Shown here in pieces: positions 46,996 through 61,000 of a stretch of 64,000 nucleotides of DNA (positions are counted from its first letter, which is position 1; each line of letters begins with the position of its first letter). The stretch spans positions 193,909-257,908 of the forward strand of contig VTPC01090583.1 of the NCBI GenBank assembly GCA_011009095.1. The letters run 5' to 3'. The stretch comes from Ignelater luminosus. Taxonomy: Eukaryota; Arthropoda; Insecta; Coleoptera; Elateridae. The notes beneath the pieces are model-generated. The model was given only the letters and a program-made list of their open reading frames with translations, was not told the origin of the DNA and ran no database searches. A program made the position numbers and the translations under genes.

Positions 46996-46999
46996 TATT

Positions 47000-49660
47000 C
47001 AAATTATATTCTATCAATTTTGGTGTCGCTAAGGCAAAATGTTCCAGGTTTCCATCAAATTTTCTTAATGGACACCCTCACGAGAGGGTACTTTGTTCCA
47101 TTTATGATGGGAGTCTAAACAGTTGCCATGTCGCGTTCTAATTCGGTTGAGAGTACCTAACCCAAGTTCTGCGTGGAAGGTCAAAGCCAGGTGAAGTCTC
47201 CCCACATTTTGGAATTGCTGGGTTGGGCCTGTTATTTTGCATGTTCTGCCACTGGGTGGTCATGAGGAAATTATCTGCTGTCAGTTTCAATGCAGTTTGT
47301 GTTGGTGATTTTCTGAAACGCAAACGACCGCCATTTGCTTCGTTGATGTCCTCATGTACTGGTAGTTGGGGATTGCTGGTGATTTCTTTGTTTTCCGTTA
47401 GTGGTGCGTTTTTTCAGCGTAGGCTTGGAGGGGAAATGTGACTTAAGGTGCAAGGTGCTGCTTGAACGACAGTGTTTGGTCTAGGTTACTCCCAGGTGTT
47501 TAAGGTTGGTAACGTGTAGAAGTAATTGGGTATGGGCATACACGTGGAGTTGCCTGTTGTTTAAATGAAAGAATCACCCCTCGGTTTAATTACGATTTGG
47601 TCTAAGCTTCCACCGCTTGAAGTACTCCATCAGTTCTTGAAAATCTTCTGTTAGGGTTTCTTCAATATTATCAACCGCAAAGTTTCTAGAAGAAATCGCC
47701 CCATCATCTGCCTAACCAATTTTTTTAGATCGAGTGGTCGGCATGTCGGTAATATACAGACTAAACAGAATAGGGGCTAGTACGGAACCTTGTGGTAGAC
47801 CGTTATGTAGTGCCTTTTGGGTGCTTCTGGTATTTCTCATGGTGACTTGGAATCGTCTATCGCTCAGCATGTTGTTTTACAGTCTAACGGTTGTTCTACA
47901 TGGAATCACCGATACGAATTTAAGAATAAGTCCATCCTTCCAGGCCGTACCATATGAATGCTACTAATGTTTTCAGCTTTTTAAATTGCAAGGGCTAGGA
48001 CCTGCTTTGTGGTGCTTTTGTTAGGTCTAAAGCCCTTCAACTGCAATTGCTCTGAGTCCGTCTGGGCCAATTAAGTTTAGGATAAGCCTTTCCAGAAGCT
48101 TACAAAACGTGCTCAAGAAGGCAGCAAAGCGATAGCTCTCCGGTTTATCGCCTGATTTGCCTGATTTTAATATGACAATTATCTTTGTCCGTTTAAAGAT
48201 GTTTGGTAGTTGCTCGGTGCTGAGTATACTTGATTTTTGACAGCCAGATTCTGGCTAACTCTTCCGCAGTGTATCAGAAATTCCGAGTGCATGCCATCAA
48301 GACCAGGTGCTTTATCGGGCTCTATATCTTTAAGTGTGTTAGAAATATCATTCATGCTGAACTCTTTAGAGGCCTGAGACCTCTTGAGTCGAGTATTTTA
48401 GGGTTTTTAGTTTTTGTTTGATTTTGATAGTCAAGTTTGTATCTGTTCTTCTCCTAGATTTAGTAACTATGCAAGAAGCAATCTTATTTGGACGAATGTC
48501 CGGTTTTGTGCGGGTTGCTGGTCTGCCATCATTAGATTTTCTCAGCAGGCACTATGATTTTTGACTAGACCTTGCGAAGTCCAAGCATTCAGCTGTGTTG
48601 TGTCATTTTTCTCTTCTTGCTCCATGTAAAAGTTCATCTGCGATATCTTGGTTGCCGTTATCTAAGTATTCTTGATAAAATTCTTCGCTTTCCTCATTCC
48701 AACCAGGAATATGTTTTTTTGTTTGAAACCTCTAGGTATGTTTCTTTGCTGTTGAGATTGCAGCTTTGGAAAATGTTTCATAATTTTTATATACTGGTGG
48801 TATATGCTTTAAGCATGGTTCCAGCTCTATTGTATAAGCAGGTAGGTTAGCTTTCTTCAAGTACCAGCGTGAGCGTGGAGTAGAGGTAATCAACAGGATT
48901 TGAGTACCAATCTTGTATACAATTGGTATGAGTTGGCTGTGTGGGAAGTCAGAAAGTACTTTCCGTGTTGTTAGTAACGGCTTACTGTCCTCGTTCCCGC
49001 TTACAAAACAGAGATCTGGGTTGTATTTTTGCTTCCATGCGGCTGATTTAAAGGAACCCCAGTCTTTTGTATCGAATATTAGTGACAGGTGATTTCTTCT
49101 CTCCGTTTATATCGTTTGTTCTGTACTTCCCGTCTTGATGATAACTGTTAAGGTCCTCCATATATATATATAGTTGGATGCTGTAGTGGGTCTATGATTT
49201 GACATGGCCTAGTGGTGTTTGATGGTTTATAGACATTAACGGACTTCAATATTTTCTATTTTTGAGACAACAGTGTGCACGTTGTCGTCCGTGAAAGCAG
49301 AAATGACGGAAGTATTATATATAGTAAATATTTCGCACCGTATAGAAGGTGGTAGGTGGCACCTAGGAATTGGTAACCAGTGATCTTGTCCATGGTTTTT
49401 AATTGATATTCATCTGCAGCGTAAGTTTCTTGTATGACTACTAGGCCGATCTTGTTAGTGAATAATAGTTTTAAGAGAACCTCGATGTTTATTTGACAAA
49501 CCCGAACAATTGGTCCGAAGTTTCTAGTCGAATGGTCATTGATTGAGGTAGGCTCATCTTTTATTTCGTGTGCTGTGTCTTGACCAGAAGGTAGTGAATT
49601 GTGATCTGGCCGCCTGTTCGCTCTAGCTCATTTAATTTTAATCAAGGTGTACTTGCGATG
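47000..49660 (-). mobile_element. Jockey/CR1-like non-LTR retrotransposon, long but heavily mutated
   Basis: Minus-strand text: an endonuclease stretch with VIQETYAADE near 49430; NVYKPSNT near 49230; KDWGSFKSAAW near 49050; KAPGLDGMHSEFL near 48310-48270; RRAIALLPS near 48140; KGFRPNKSTTKQVL near 48030-47985; AQRSVLAPILFSLYITDMP near 47800-47745 (GVPQGSVLGP expected), then a stop replacing the Y of YADDG (*ADDGAIS near 47720-47705); HLGVT near 47490; SPPSLR near 47420; DFNxPxx-type RLRFRKSPTQT near 47320; PGFDLPRRTW near 47180; LNRIRTRHGNC near 47140; and the closing CPLRKFDGN near 47060. The ending (PPGFDLPRxxW, LNRIRTxHG) matches an insect LINE group known to me. It is inactive. Confidence 0.85.
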
Positions 49661-49679
49661 TTCTACTGCGGCCGCAAGC

Positions 49680-52600
49680 TAGTTTACAGCCCTCTTTAAA
49701 AATATAAATGATAGAAAGACTCAGGATTAAAAAAGTAAGTAAAAATGTTACTATACGTTGTTACGTATGATTTACTTTTGGATACGTCATTAGAGACGAA
49801 GAATGTCCCATTAGTTTAGATTTTAGGATACTTATTGCATTTGAGCCGTTATTTATAACTAGGGATGATTTAAAACCCGTTTTGCTTAGAATTATGCTTA
49901 TCAACATGAATTAGACTACACTACATCTGGATATTAATTGTGAGCAGTATCCATTTCTAGGACAACCCTTGACATACAGTAATGTAGCCTTAAGGTATCT
50001 TTAAAAAAAGAAAATCAATTTTTTGTTTTCAAAAATTGTATCTTCATATGAAACTTTGCAACGTCAAATTTTTCTGATAAATTAGACCAATACAAATCCC
50101 ATTGGGATGCATAGATCATAGCTAACTAACTAAACTATTTGTATTCTAGGAGGATTTTACACTACTTCCCTTGGCAGTCTACAGTTAAGCTTTCTTACCA
50201 TAATTGCCTGTTTGTAGTTATCTAAAAAGAATGTCACAGATGGTCCCTTTTAACTTCAGATTAAGAGTAATAATAATTATTATTTGATGTGGGGTAAATT
50301 TCACAGATTTGTTTACTAGCACACAGACAACACCAGTTTCATAAATTCTATTAAAACGTCGTACTATCACAAGTTGTTAAACGCGACAGGGGTCTATACA
50401 AATAAAGTATCCACCACATTAGCCAGAAACTTGTTCAGACTTTTCGCTCCTATCGAGCTGCCTCTCAATGTTACGAGAACGACAGTTAAGTCGCCTTAAT
50501 TTAACAACAAAGCATTTACATCACGCATGTAGTAGACTGTTACATAAAGCAAATATCTGTAATAAATAAAATTAAAAATTAAAGACATCAACAGTTTACA
50601 CGCTCTCGTTTAGGCACGACAGGCGTTGGTACAAGCAAATTATACACTACGTTTGTCAAAATGATAACAACAGTAACGAAAAGTTTCGGTCTTGAAATTT
50701 TTTCTTGAAGTTTTTTCAGCATCATTCTCAAAGCTAACACTTATATCCAAGCAAATTGTATGCGCCATCTAAATTACGTTTGAAGTATTGTAATTCTAAT
50801 TACCTGCCATATCGACACAAACAGCTGTCTTGACAACAATGACGTAACTGCCTTTCAGTTTAACATCATAAATACAGAAAGCTGATTTGTAGATTTTCCT
50901 AAGCTTCAGCTTAACATCTTTCACAGATAAATTAAATTTCACACACAATCTAAGTTAAATATATAAAGCGGATATCATCTAAGTCACATATTCCAACAAG
51001 AGATACAAAAAATAGACAGTAACGTACCAAATGTACCCTTTGTAAGGAAAAATTGCGCTTAAGGACGCAAGTTTAATTATTAAACGGTATGCACTTACAT
51101 ACTGCATCTTTTTGTAGGTATTATTCCATCTTTCTTCCACTCACAAGCGTGAATTCTAAATGGGTTGAATAATATGAGAATATTGCAATTTCTTACTGTA
51201 TTCTTAGAGAGCAAATAACTCGAAACCAGTTACTAAAAGGCAATTTGAAACTTTCAGTGCAATTTGATGCATTCCAATTACGAGTTTTTTTCACAAATAA
51301 CAAAAATCATCCAGTGTTAAAATTGAAAACCGAGACAGCGTGCATTTTCCAAAAGTTGATTTTAATTAAGAAAAACCTTTGCCGAACTTTTTAAATTATT
51401 TCGTTCATTAATGTTGTACTTATGGTGGGTGCCGAGAGAGCGCGATATCCCCAGAAACTTCTCTATCGAGTAGCTGAACGCATTTCCATGAGCAGCTACT
51501 TCTCTTTTTTTTGTTTCCGTTATCCCATCAAATGCAATTTGCAAGTACAACAAGTACTCTTGCAATAAAAAGCGTATATTACACTTTTTATGTACTTTTA
51601 CTTTCTCTTTGCAATGGTTGAAGTTTATAGTCGACAGGACGTACTATTCCTGCATGACCCAAAAATAATAAGCTTACAGATTTTTGAATTCCTCATCTGC
51701 AAAGCCAAAAATAACGGCATTAGAGGGGATCGAAAGGAAACGGCAATTCCTCTAGATTTCAAAAGCCCCTTGGGAAGTTTTGAAATTTTTCCTGCCATAA
51801 TCACATAAATGCCAAAAAGTACTCTTACTGCAGAAGATTGCTCTCCGTAGCCTAAAGGGTGTCCAAGAGAAGACAAATAATATTTTGGCTTTTAATCAAA
51901 CTATAAACAGAAGCACGATACTGGTATCCACTTAGGCTTGTTGTCTCGATTGTAACTTTTATTTAAAACATGAATTTCAGCTTGGTCAGATTATAGTTTA
52001 GCGAATTACGAATTCTTTAAGTGAACATCCTAGCACGTCATAGCAAGAAAGTTAAACGAATCAAATCGGGTTTCTTCGATCTTGAATATCAGATCAGCCA
52101 GACAGTGCGGACGGTTTTAATGGGAATTGCAAAGTCTGTAAACTGCCCAAACGGTTTCATTTGGAACTTTGGGTTTTCTTTGTGTTCTACCGAACATTTG
52201 GCAGCCACTAGACCACCACACCTCATAGTTACGAGCCCTTCATGGTTTGACTTTTCCAATCGTAGAAAGTGAACACATGATGTTTTGATATCTTTGCAAA
52301 TCGCCTATCATCGTCCTCTCTGCAGATCTAAAACTTACTTTCAATAACGTTATTTGAAAAATCTACATTACAGCACCCATACGTCCAGATTTTCTCCACT
52401 TTCACCGTTTTGTATTACCGCGTTTGCTTTGCTTGCAAAGAATAGCCGAAAAAACCTTGTGCTTCACCTACTTTCTAATTTTGTTGTCCTTGAGTTATCT
52501 CGAATTGTCGTTTTCAAAAATTGTAAAATTAACTTTAGCCCCTTATTCTGCTTCTATTCGGTAATTAATAAAAGGTCGACAGGAAGAGCGAAACGATTAA

Positions 52601-52860
52601 TGTAGATTATTTAATTCTTATGGTGAGTAACTAAAAGGCTCAAAGTACGGGCAATACTAAACTTTATCATCTTATCACAATAAACAGTCTAAAAACACCA
52701 AGAATTCGTTCAACTTTTAGAAAACAAAATCTACACTCTTATCTCGTTACACTTGATTTTAAACGCACTACAGTTAAGCCGTCTTAACATACGAACAAAA
52801 AAATTACATCACCTCGCAGCGTGTCACTGCATAAGGTAAATTTGGATTTTATCTTGCATG
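49680..52860. other. Unrecognised DNA (presumed intron)
   Basis: Several frames of 63-83 codons overlap at 51360-52605 on both strands. None has a recognised domain, and frames open on both strands at once suggest compositional effects rather than genes. Confidence 0.4.
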
Positions 52861-52869
52861 GCCAGGGTG

Positions 52870-55095
52870 TACCTTGATTCTCATATTCTTCAGAATACGC
52901 ATTGAAGAGTGTTGGTGGCAAAACGCATCCTTATCGAACTCCTTTTCTTATTTCCATTTCTTTTGATGTTTGCTGATTGATGTATATTGTAGCCCTCTGG
53001 TTATAATCAAAATTTGAAATGATCATTAGGTCTCTGTGATCAAAATGTTTGTCTTTAAGGATGTTTATTAATTCGTCACAGCGAACCTTGTCGAATGCTT
53101 TACTGTAATCAATAAAACATGCATATACATCTTGATTGACATCCAAGCATCTCTGCACTAGCACATTGAAGGTAAATAAGACTTTTCGCGTACCCAGTCC
53201 CTTAAGAAATGCAAACTGAGTTTCGCTTACGTCCATATCTAGCTTTTGGTGGATTCTTCTATGTGTTATTTTTAAAAACAGTTTTAGTGTGTGAGATATC
53301 AAGCTGATGGTATGGTGATCGGTGCATTCTTTGGCATTTGGTTTCTTAGGCAAGCAGATAAAAACAGACACCAACCATTTCCTGAAAATATGTCCAGTTG
53401 TGTAAATTTTGTTAAATAGTTTCACCAGTGTGTTTATGTGATTCTCATCAATGAGTTTGATAACGTCACAGGGTTGTTCGTCCAGACCAGGACTATTTCC
53501 ATTCTTCATTGATCGTAGAGCATGTATTACTTCTTCCTTATTTATCTCGGGTCTAGTTTTTCTTTGGGTTGAGAGAGGTCCGTATTTGTCCTTTTGTCCG
53601 CAAACAATTATTCGATGTATTTCTTCCATCTTTCTAACTTCTGATCTGTATTCATTATGATGCTACCGTGTGCGTCTAGAACTGTGGTGATCTGGTTCTT
53701 CCTTTGTATGCCTGCACGCTCTTTGACTTTTTTATGTAGATTAAATAAGTCGTATTTGTCCTCAAGGTTTTCTATTTCTTTGCAACTATCTTCAAAATAT
53801 TTTCCATAAGCTTGTTTGATTTTCCTCCTAATTTTTTTTTGTATTTGTTTGTCTTGGTTCTTACAAATCCTTCGTTGTTTTATTACAGTCAAAATCTCAT
53901 CGGTCATGCAGGTTTTCATTTTTATTTTCGTTTCCATTATTTCCTCTTTGTCAAGTATGTTGTATTTAAATGCGTCCCAAAGTTCATTAATGTATTCGGA
54001 ATATAATTGGTTGTGTTTCAGATTATGATGGATTTTATGCTGTAGTTTTTCCTTTTGGTGATTTTAGTTTTTCTGTATCCATTTTTTCCCTCTTCAATGG
54101 TATTTTTTATTTTCTTTAGCTTAATAGGAAGATTGAGAATCAGGGGATTATAGTCTGCTCCCAGATAAGCTTTAACAGATTTAATTGCGCTTCTGTATCT
54201 TTGTGAGATTAAAATAAGGTCTATTTGATATCTTACTATTTTTCTTTTACTATCTGCTGGAATTTGCCATGTATATTCTACCAGGTAACTTGTGGAAGGT
54301 GGTGACTAGAGAATCATGTTCATGACAAGACCGCAGCAAACAATCTCCTCTTTTGTTTCGTTCTCCCTTGCCAGTCTTCGCGTTGAAGTCACCCATCACT
54401 ATAGTGATGTCTTTGTTGTTCACTGCCTTCATTGCGGTGTTGATTTGTACATAAAACTTTTAAACGTCCTCTACACCTCCGTCGATTGTTGGGGCGTATA
54501 CTTGTATTAGGTTTAATTTGGCGTGACTTATATTTATCCAGAGCATCATAAATCTTTTTGGGATCGGGGTAAATCCTTTGACTGCTCTGTTAGTTTCTTT
54601 GTTCACTATAATTGCTACTCCGTATCTATGTTGATTGTCGGTATTACCCGAGTAATGTATTGTTGTATTTTCTCTAGAGCAGTATCCAGAGTTGGGCCAT
54701 CCTGCTTCACTGACTCCAAGGACGGCAATTTTCATTCTGGTCATTTCTTCTACAATACTCCGCATTTTACCAGGCTGGTACATGCTTTGAACATTCCACG
54801 TCCTAATTCTCGTGTGTAACCCGGGGATTCTTAGCACCCTCTGATCACTAAAAACCTGCCGGGAACTGAGGGCCGCATTTATACATTCAATAGTCATGCC
54901 GATTGTACTTGGGATATCCTTGCGGATCTTTAGTGCAGTAGTTTCACGTTGCTTTTTGCATTCTTATGTCGTTGACCGTTTCTTGGTTCGTCCGCCTTCG
55001 GGACCAGTTTCTCAACCCCAGGGCAAAATAGTGCCCTTACATTTGCTAGCTCATTCGCCCGAAGCTGTTGGCCAGCAAGTGTGAATTACTTATCC
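52870..55095 (-). mobile_element. Non-LTR retrotransposon with a 232-codon open RT segment, lacking its 3' end
   Basis: Minus-strand text: a GC-richer leader at about 55095-54900; RIRTWNVQSMYQPGKM near 54800-54760; RMKIAVLGVSEAGWP near 54745-54700; YGVAIIVNKETNRAVKGF (about 54630-54580); LIQVYAPTIDGG near 54510-54480; ITIVMGDFNAKTGKGERN (about 54410-54360); a basic linker at 53937-53640; and the longest uninterrupted frame of the window, 52931-53629, with LRSMKNGNSPGLDEQP, NKIYTTGHIFRKWLVS, HHTISLISHTLKLFLKI, QFAFLKGLGTRKVLF and CFIDYSKAFDKVRCDELI (first catalytic Asp present). It ends in GVR*GCVLPPTLFNAYSEE near 52890-52870. YADD and everything downstream are missing. Loss of the 3' end is unusual for a LINE, since 5' truncation is the rule, so a later deletion is likely. 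Confidence 0.9.
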
Positions 55096-55099
55096 CGGC

Positions 55100-58000
55100 A
55101 ATCATTCGATGAATACTAGGGAGGGATAATTTACTCAAAATGGGATTTACAGGTGCAATGTGATGTTCTTCGCAGTTCAAAAGAATCTTTAATCGGAAGA
55201 TTTTCATTTTAAGGGAAACCTAGTAAGAATTTATGAGATAAAGAGTTATTGGATTGTTAAAACAGACTGATATAATGAAATACAAAAGCAGAATTACATT
55301 GTTTTACAGTGCTTTTAAGACTGTTTGGAATAATTCGGAAACGATTTAACTTGCTATTGTCCATTAAAAACCGATTTGTTGTAAGTAGGTGTTCTTGTAT
55401 TTTATTTTCTAGTCTTTGAGTTAGGTTTTTAATATCAAAAATAAATTCATTATCATTACCTTTTGTTCCTGACAAGATGCTTGTAAACTCTTCACATCAT
55501 TGTGATGTTAGACTTCCGGGGATTATAAAAAGAATTTCTTGTAGTTTTGTTCAAATTAATAGTTGTAGTTGATGAAGTTTCTCTTCATCATAAATAATTT
55601 ATTATTTAATTCTTATCCAGCTTTTCTAATAAGAATATTAATAGTACTTAGCAACTTCTTTCGTATAATGAAAAAAGTTTTCTATTCAAATTACATTTTA
55701 TAAGTTTTAATTTTATAGGATAAGTCCCGATGCATTAACAATAAATGTCTATCGAGTCTTTAAAAACTTTATAATTGCTTCTGTTAGTTATTATTAAAAT
55801 CTTCTCTCGTCTTGCATTTTGATCTTATTTATTTATCTCATCAACGCCGTTATGAAGGAACTCTCGCTCGTTTAATCCAAAGAGACAAATATTTGCAGAC
55901 ATGTATACAGACGAGAATAAGCTTCCTATGTAGTTTTGAAGCGAGGAAATTGTTTAGCTTGACATTCTCTTGTATACGTTTAATTTTTTTCTCTGTTATC
56001 TAAAAGTTGTTTTCTAATTTGGAGGAAAATTGAATTCTCCGTTTGATTTACTGCCATACAAAACTGTCGTGGATGTATGTCAGTGGCCGAACACACCGGA
56101 ACAATATCTTTCTGATACACGTTTAGAGAATTATTCCAAGGTATCAGTTTCAGATGTTGATCTAATGCCAGACGTCTGGTAGAAATGCTATACCCGGTGG
56201 CACAAATTAAGTCTCTACAGCTTATCCGAAACTTAGAAGGCTTACGTGTGTATTTTCCGGAAAAGCGGCTCTAATTCTCTTGGTTCGCTCATGGAATATC
56301 AATCATACTAACAATAAGACAATGACTTCAGTAAATACGAGTGAATTATTTCCAAGCAAGATATTAATAGTGAAAGTAGTTCAGAAAAAAGTTTAATAAA
56401 ATTACCTCAATTTACATTTCAAACGAGTTTTATGTAATAGTAGGTTCAGGAATAATTCTTTCTTTTCTGAATGACAGAAATTCAAATTACACCAACTTAA
56501 TATAAATGGAAACAGAAGCTTAAGGAGTTATTACAAAATAGCTGTATCGTTTAACTAGTAGTTTATTCATTACGAAAATTACCTGAAAAATCTAAAAATA
56601 TTCCCGAGTTAACAATAAAGTTTCTTATCTTAAAAATCCTTTGCACGAAACGGTCTCAATATTAGGAGTTAAGCATTCCGAACAACTTTTTGTTTTGAAT
56701 TATGTGAAAAGATATAATCTAAATTACAAAGCGTTACTGAAATAAATGGGATTATTAAAGTAGCTCCATTCGAATTTCTATAGAATACCGAGCAGTACCC
56801 ACTATACTAAATTAATTCTTTAACTTCTAATGGAAATACCGTCTGCTTTCAAAAGACAAATTTTATTCTTAATTTAGAATTCTAAATTTCTTTTTAGAGG
56901 TTTAGTTAAAAAGATTTCTTTCTTTTCTTTTTTTAATTAGAACTTTTTATAAAGAGGTAGTGCCTACTTTTATGTTTTGATTTTATCGAGATTTTTGTTA
57001 TGAAATCGTGGCTATTATTTTTAACATGAACTTTAAAATATCTACATCTAGGAAAATTTAGGTTAAGTATGCGAATTAGTCCTATTTAAATATTTCTTTC
57101 GATATTGCACAGTGATTAGCACGTTTATTTGTTTATTCATCTGTTGACTTATTTAATAATTGAGATCAACCAGTCGAATGAAAACAATACAAACAAACCC
57201 GTTTACAACGAATGCAAAAACAAAAGCAAAAAAACAATTAATTAATTTAACACCTCCGCCTTTAAATTAAACGTTTGGGCATTGATTATGTCATAGCTAA
57301 AGCGATAACTAGAGATTGATAATAAAATCGTTGACTTCTAATGATAAACGAACGATAGGTGGATTAGAAGCAGAATTTGTTGGGTAAAACGCAGAGACAG
57401 TGATTGAACGTTTCTTGTAGATTTAGGAGCGACCTGGAAGTTGAACAAACACAATAGTTCCGAATAGTCGACCAAATTGTTAATTTAAATCTATAAGCAG
57501 GTCAAGCGTTTTTCGTCTTGTTGCCATAGGAATGAAGCTGGAGGTTTTATGTGAAGAATTAAAATGTTCTAAACGTCCATCGAATTTAGTTCGAATACCT
57601 TTTTAATTAAAATTGAGGGGAATAAATAGGAGATGAATATAAATAGTTAAAACCTCTAAAGCCTTCACATGTTTTTGGTCTTATTTTTACAGGTGGATAA
57701 TGACAAAATCAATGATTGTGCATCTTCTGATTTTCTACTTTTGAATTAGATTTATTCAAGCGGTCGACTGAAACTTTAAGACTGTTTTGTCGTTTATTGA
57801 TGTTTAATTCTGTTAAACTTAAGCCTAGTATTGCAAACGTTGCTTAACTTTAAGTAAAGTTCTACTGCTTAGGATACGGATATGCAATATAAACAAAAGT
57901 GTAGTTGAAGTTAAGTAACGGCTGAAGTACTGGGCCTTATTTTTTGTTGAACCGAAAGGATTTTAATTTTAAATAGTCAGTACGATTTTGTACAAATTAT

Positions 58001-61000
58001 TGTAAAGATATAATCTGAAAGAGTTTAGAGAAAAAATCCACTTTAAATTAGGCATCTTAGCCATTTTAGAAATACTCTAAAGTTCTTAAATGTGTTCTAA
58101 GTTTTTCTTAGCTTCTACGATCTAGCACTAATATTCATCAACTTACTGGATCAAGAATAACAGAACTGTATGATGTCTCTAAGTTTTGAATTTATTTGAA
58201 AGTCGCCATGGACTATCATGGAGATATCGCATTTTTCCTTTTTTAAATTTTGAACATGCAAACAGATACAATACACAATTGAGCTCCATCTGTACCACTT
58301 TGTATTTTTTTTTCGTTACACAAAATCGCGGCTTCCGCTTTCTCATATTTTGCATGACCCCGCTAAACAATTCTTTGTTCTTGCACACGTTTAAATTTAA
58401 CGTCTTCTTTTTCATTTCGTATTCGGAGGAGTTTTGCTAAGAGCGCAATGTCTCCATCTTTTTCTTTCTCCGACAATTCTGCTGCTCCTGCGGTTTCTGG
58501 GAGCGTCGGTCGCCAACCACTCATTTTGGGAACCCACAGGCACCCGGCTGTATAATCTCCCCCAACTCGACAGACGTCCACTGCCAGTTTTGCTGGCCAG
58601 CTAACTTAACAATCCCAAAAGTCGTTTGGTACAAAGAACATACTGTTAGTTTCTGAGCAGTTTCTAGTAAGTCTCGCGTGGCGGCAAGAAGCTAAATCCG
58701 GTCAAAACATTATTTGGTCAAACTCAGTAATTTTGACAAACATTTTTGAGAATACAAACATCTACAGCCGTCCTTCTCGTACGCATTACATAAGATCCAG
58801 AGACTCCAACCTCTGAAATGACACCAATCCAAGACATTATCTTCTAATTTCTCTTTTGCTCTGAATTTCACCTCGTTTGTCAATTTTCTATATTATCTGT
58901 ACAGAAAACATCATTACCCCTTATCTTTGAGTGGAATAGTATAAAGAATTTCTCATCACCCAGTATGATGGTTTGTTATTTCAGAAGTGATTTCGGTGTA
59001 ATGCACAGTAAATATAGGAATGTTTACTAACAGGCCCTGAGTGTATTTTGGGCTTTTTATTTTATTTGTAGTTCTTTTTTTTACTGTCCCACTGAAAGTA
59101 AAAGATCTTTTAGATAACTTATGTAAGGATATGCCAACTCATATTCTTGCAGCTTTAACAAGCCTCTTCACAGACGGGCTTCAATCATTGATTTTTCAGT
59201 CTTCTAAATTTTGGTAAAATTAAACAAGATATTTTGATTATCCTATAGATACTTGAAACGGATATTTGGATCACGAACTTTACACTTGAGCAAGCATCTG
59301 ACGAGTGTATAAATTTTCCTAAATTATTAATAAACACTTCGTGTTAAATAAGTATAAAAAACCTACAACGTAGCGTTGCGTTGTGAGAATTGTCATACCC
59401 ACCACTATTTCTGACAACATTGAGTGTGAATCTATCCTAGCGAGAAATACAATAATTTAGTCGCGGTCCGCATTACGGTGTGTTTTTAGCTACCTTTGGT
59501 AGTTTCAATTATGCAATCAGCCTAGAATTTGCATTTGTCATTATTTCAGAAAGATTATTTAGTCTTATTACCGCTTGATTCAATCTGAAACATGTTGTCT
59601 AAACGCTACAGGAGATAAATTTCTAAGATTAATTGAAGTTTGACTATTCATATTTAGATATTGAACTAATAATTTATTAAAGTAAGTTTACATATTAACG
59701 GTAGACTTTTAAAGATATTTCCAAATGGTATTACCAAAACTGGTATCTTCTTAGTCTGGAGCTCTTAAACCGCTTTGCTAGACAGCTTGAAAGTGTTACA
59801 TTAAACCATCAGCCCTGTAGGAGGTTACAATATTTTTAGAAAGTTTTGAATTGAAGTCCCACTAAATTAAAAAGTTGCTTTAATTAATTTCAGTTTTCTT
59901 AACTAGCGTCATTTATAATTTTTAAATATGAAACAGGCAATACAGTGCAATGCATGTTAGATATAATTGTGTAAGAAAGTGCGATTATGTGGAAGTCTCG
60001 TTTTCTGCTTGCCGGGGGTCATCAAAGGGAATGTGGTAAAACCCGACTAGAGATTACAGAGGCCTGTCCCGCGTATATTTACCAAGAAGGTAGCACAACT
60101 CTCCCGGGAACGTCAAAGCAGTACTAATTCTGACTTCCCCAACTTAAGGTCAGTTTACTGTATGCTAAAAACATAAACAGGCAAGAAGTTGCGAAGAAGC
60201 TCGTAAAGAAGATGCATTTCAAGGTTTTCATTGATTTTTACAAATGCATAAAATTAATTTTTTTGGTTTCAAGATTTGCTTTGCTTAGATGCTATTGGGA
60301 CTTTGAGGCAAAAAGAAATTTTTGCTTGGCTATATACCTTCATGACTTATGACATGGTTCAGTGACTAACAGCTATCAATACAGCACAATTCCAAACTAA
60401 AGGAAATCTCTATCTCTATCTCTTAAAGACAAGATAGCCAACTGAAAAAGCACAAGCTCCTCATTCAGAGATAAAATAGAGGTAATTCACATTTATTGTT
60501 AATAAAATTACTTAAACAGTTAACTAGCTGTTAAATGTGAATAATTAAAGATACAAGAAAAAAAATAATTTTAAAAAAATTAACGCATGTAAGAACTGAT
60601 TTAAGAACTGACGTAGTCAAAAGGATGTTCTGTTTATGAAGTCAAAATTAACACTTTCAAGAATTCTAACAGTGTGGGCTCTGCGTATGTTCCTATGGAG
60701 GTGAATGAGAAAAATGTTTAATCACCCACAGGATAGCAAGCATTATTATAATTTTTTCTCTCTAGGCAAAATATGTTGGGTATCGAGGGGGGCCAAAACT
60801 CCAACAACCCGTCCATACCTCTGATAACTATTTCAAACCTTCCAGGGAAAAACGAAACGAGAATTTCCTTAGAAGTGAATATTTATTATTATTATTAAAA
60901 AAAAATTGTAAATACAATGAAACATTATTTTCTCAAAACCTCATTTTAGAAAATTATGAAAATTTGTGTCGTTATATAATTTATAGTTAGGTCAACTGCA

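Noticed and set aside
51590-52605. Cluster of 70-83 codon frames on both strands
   Set aside because: Overlapping openness on both strands without domain or splice support.
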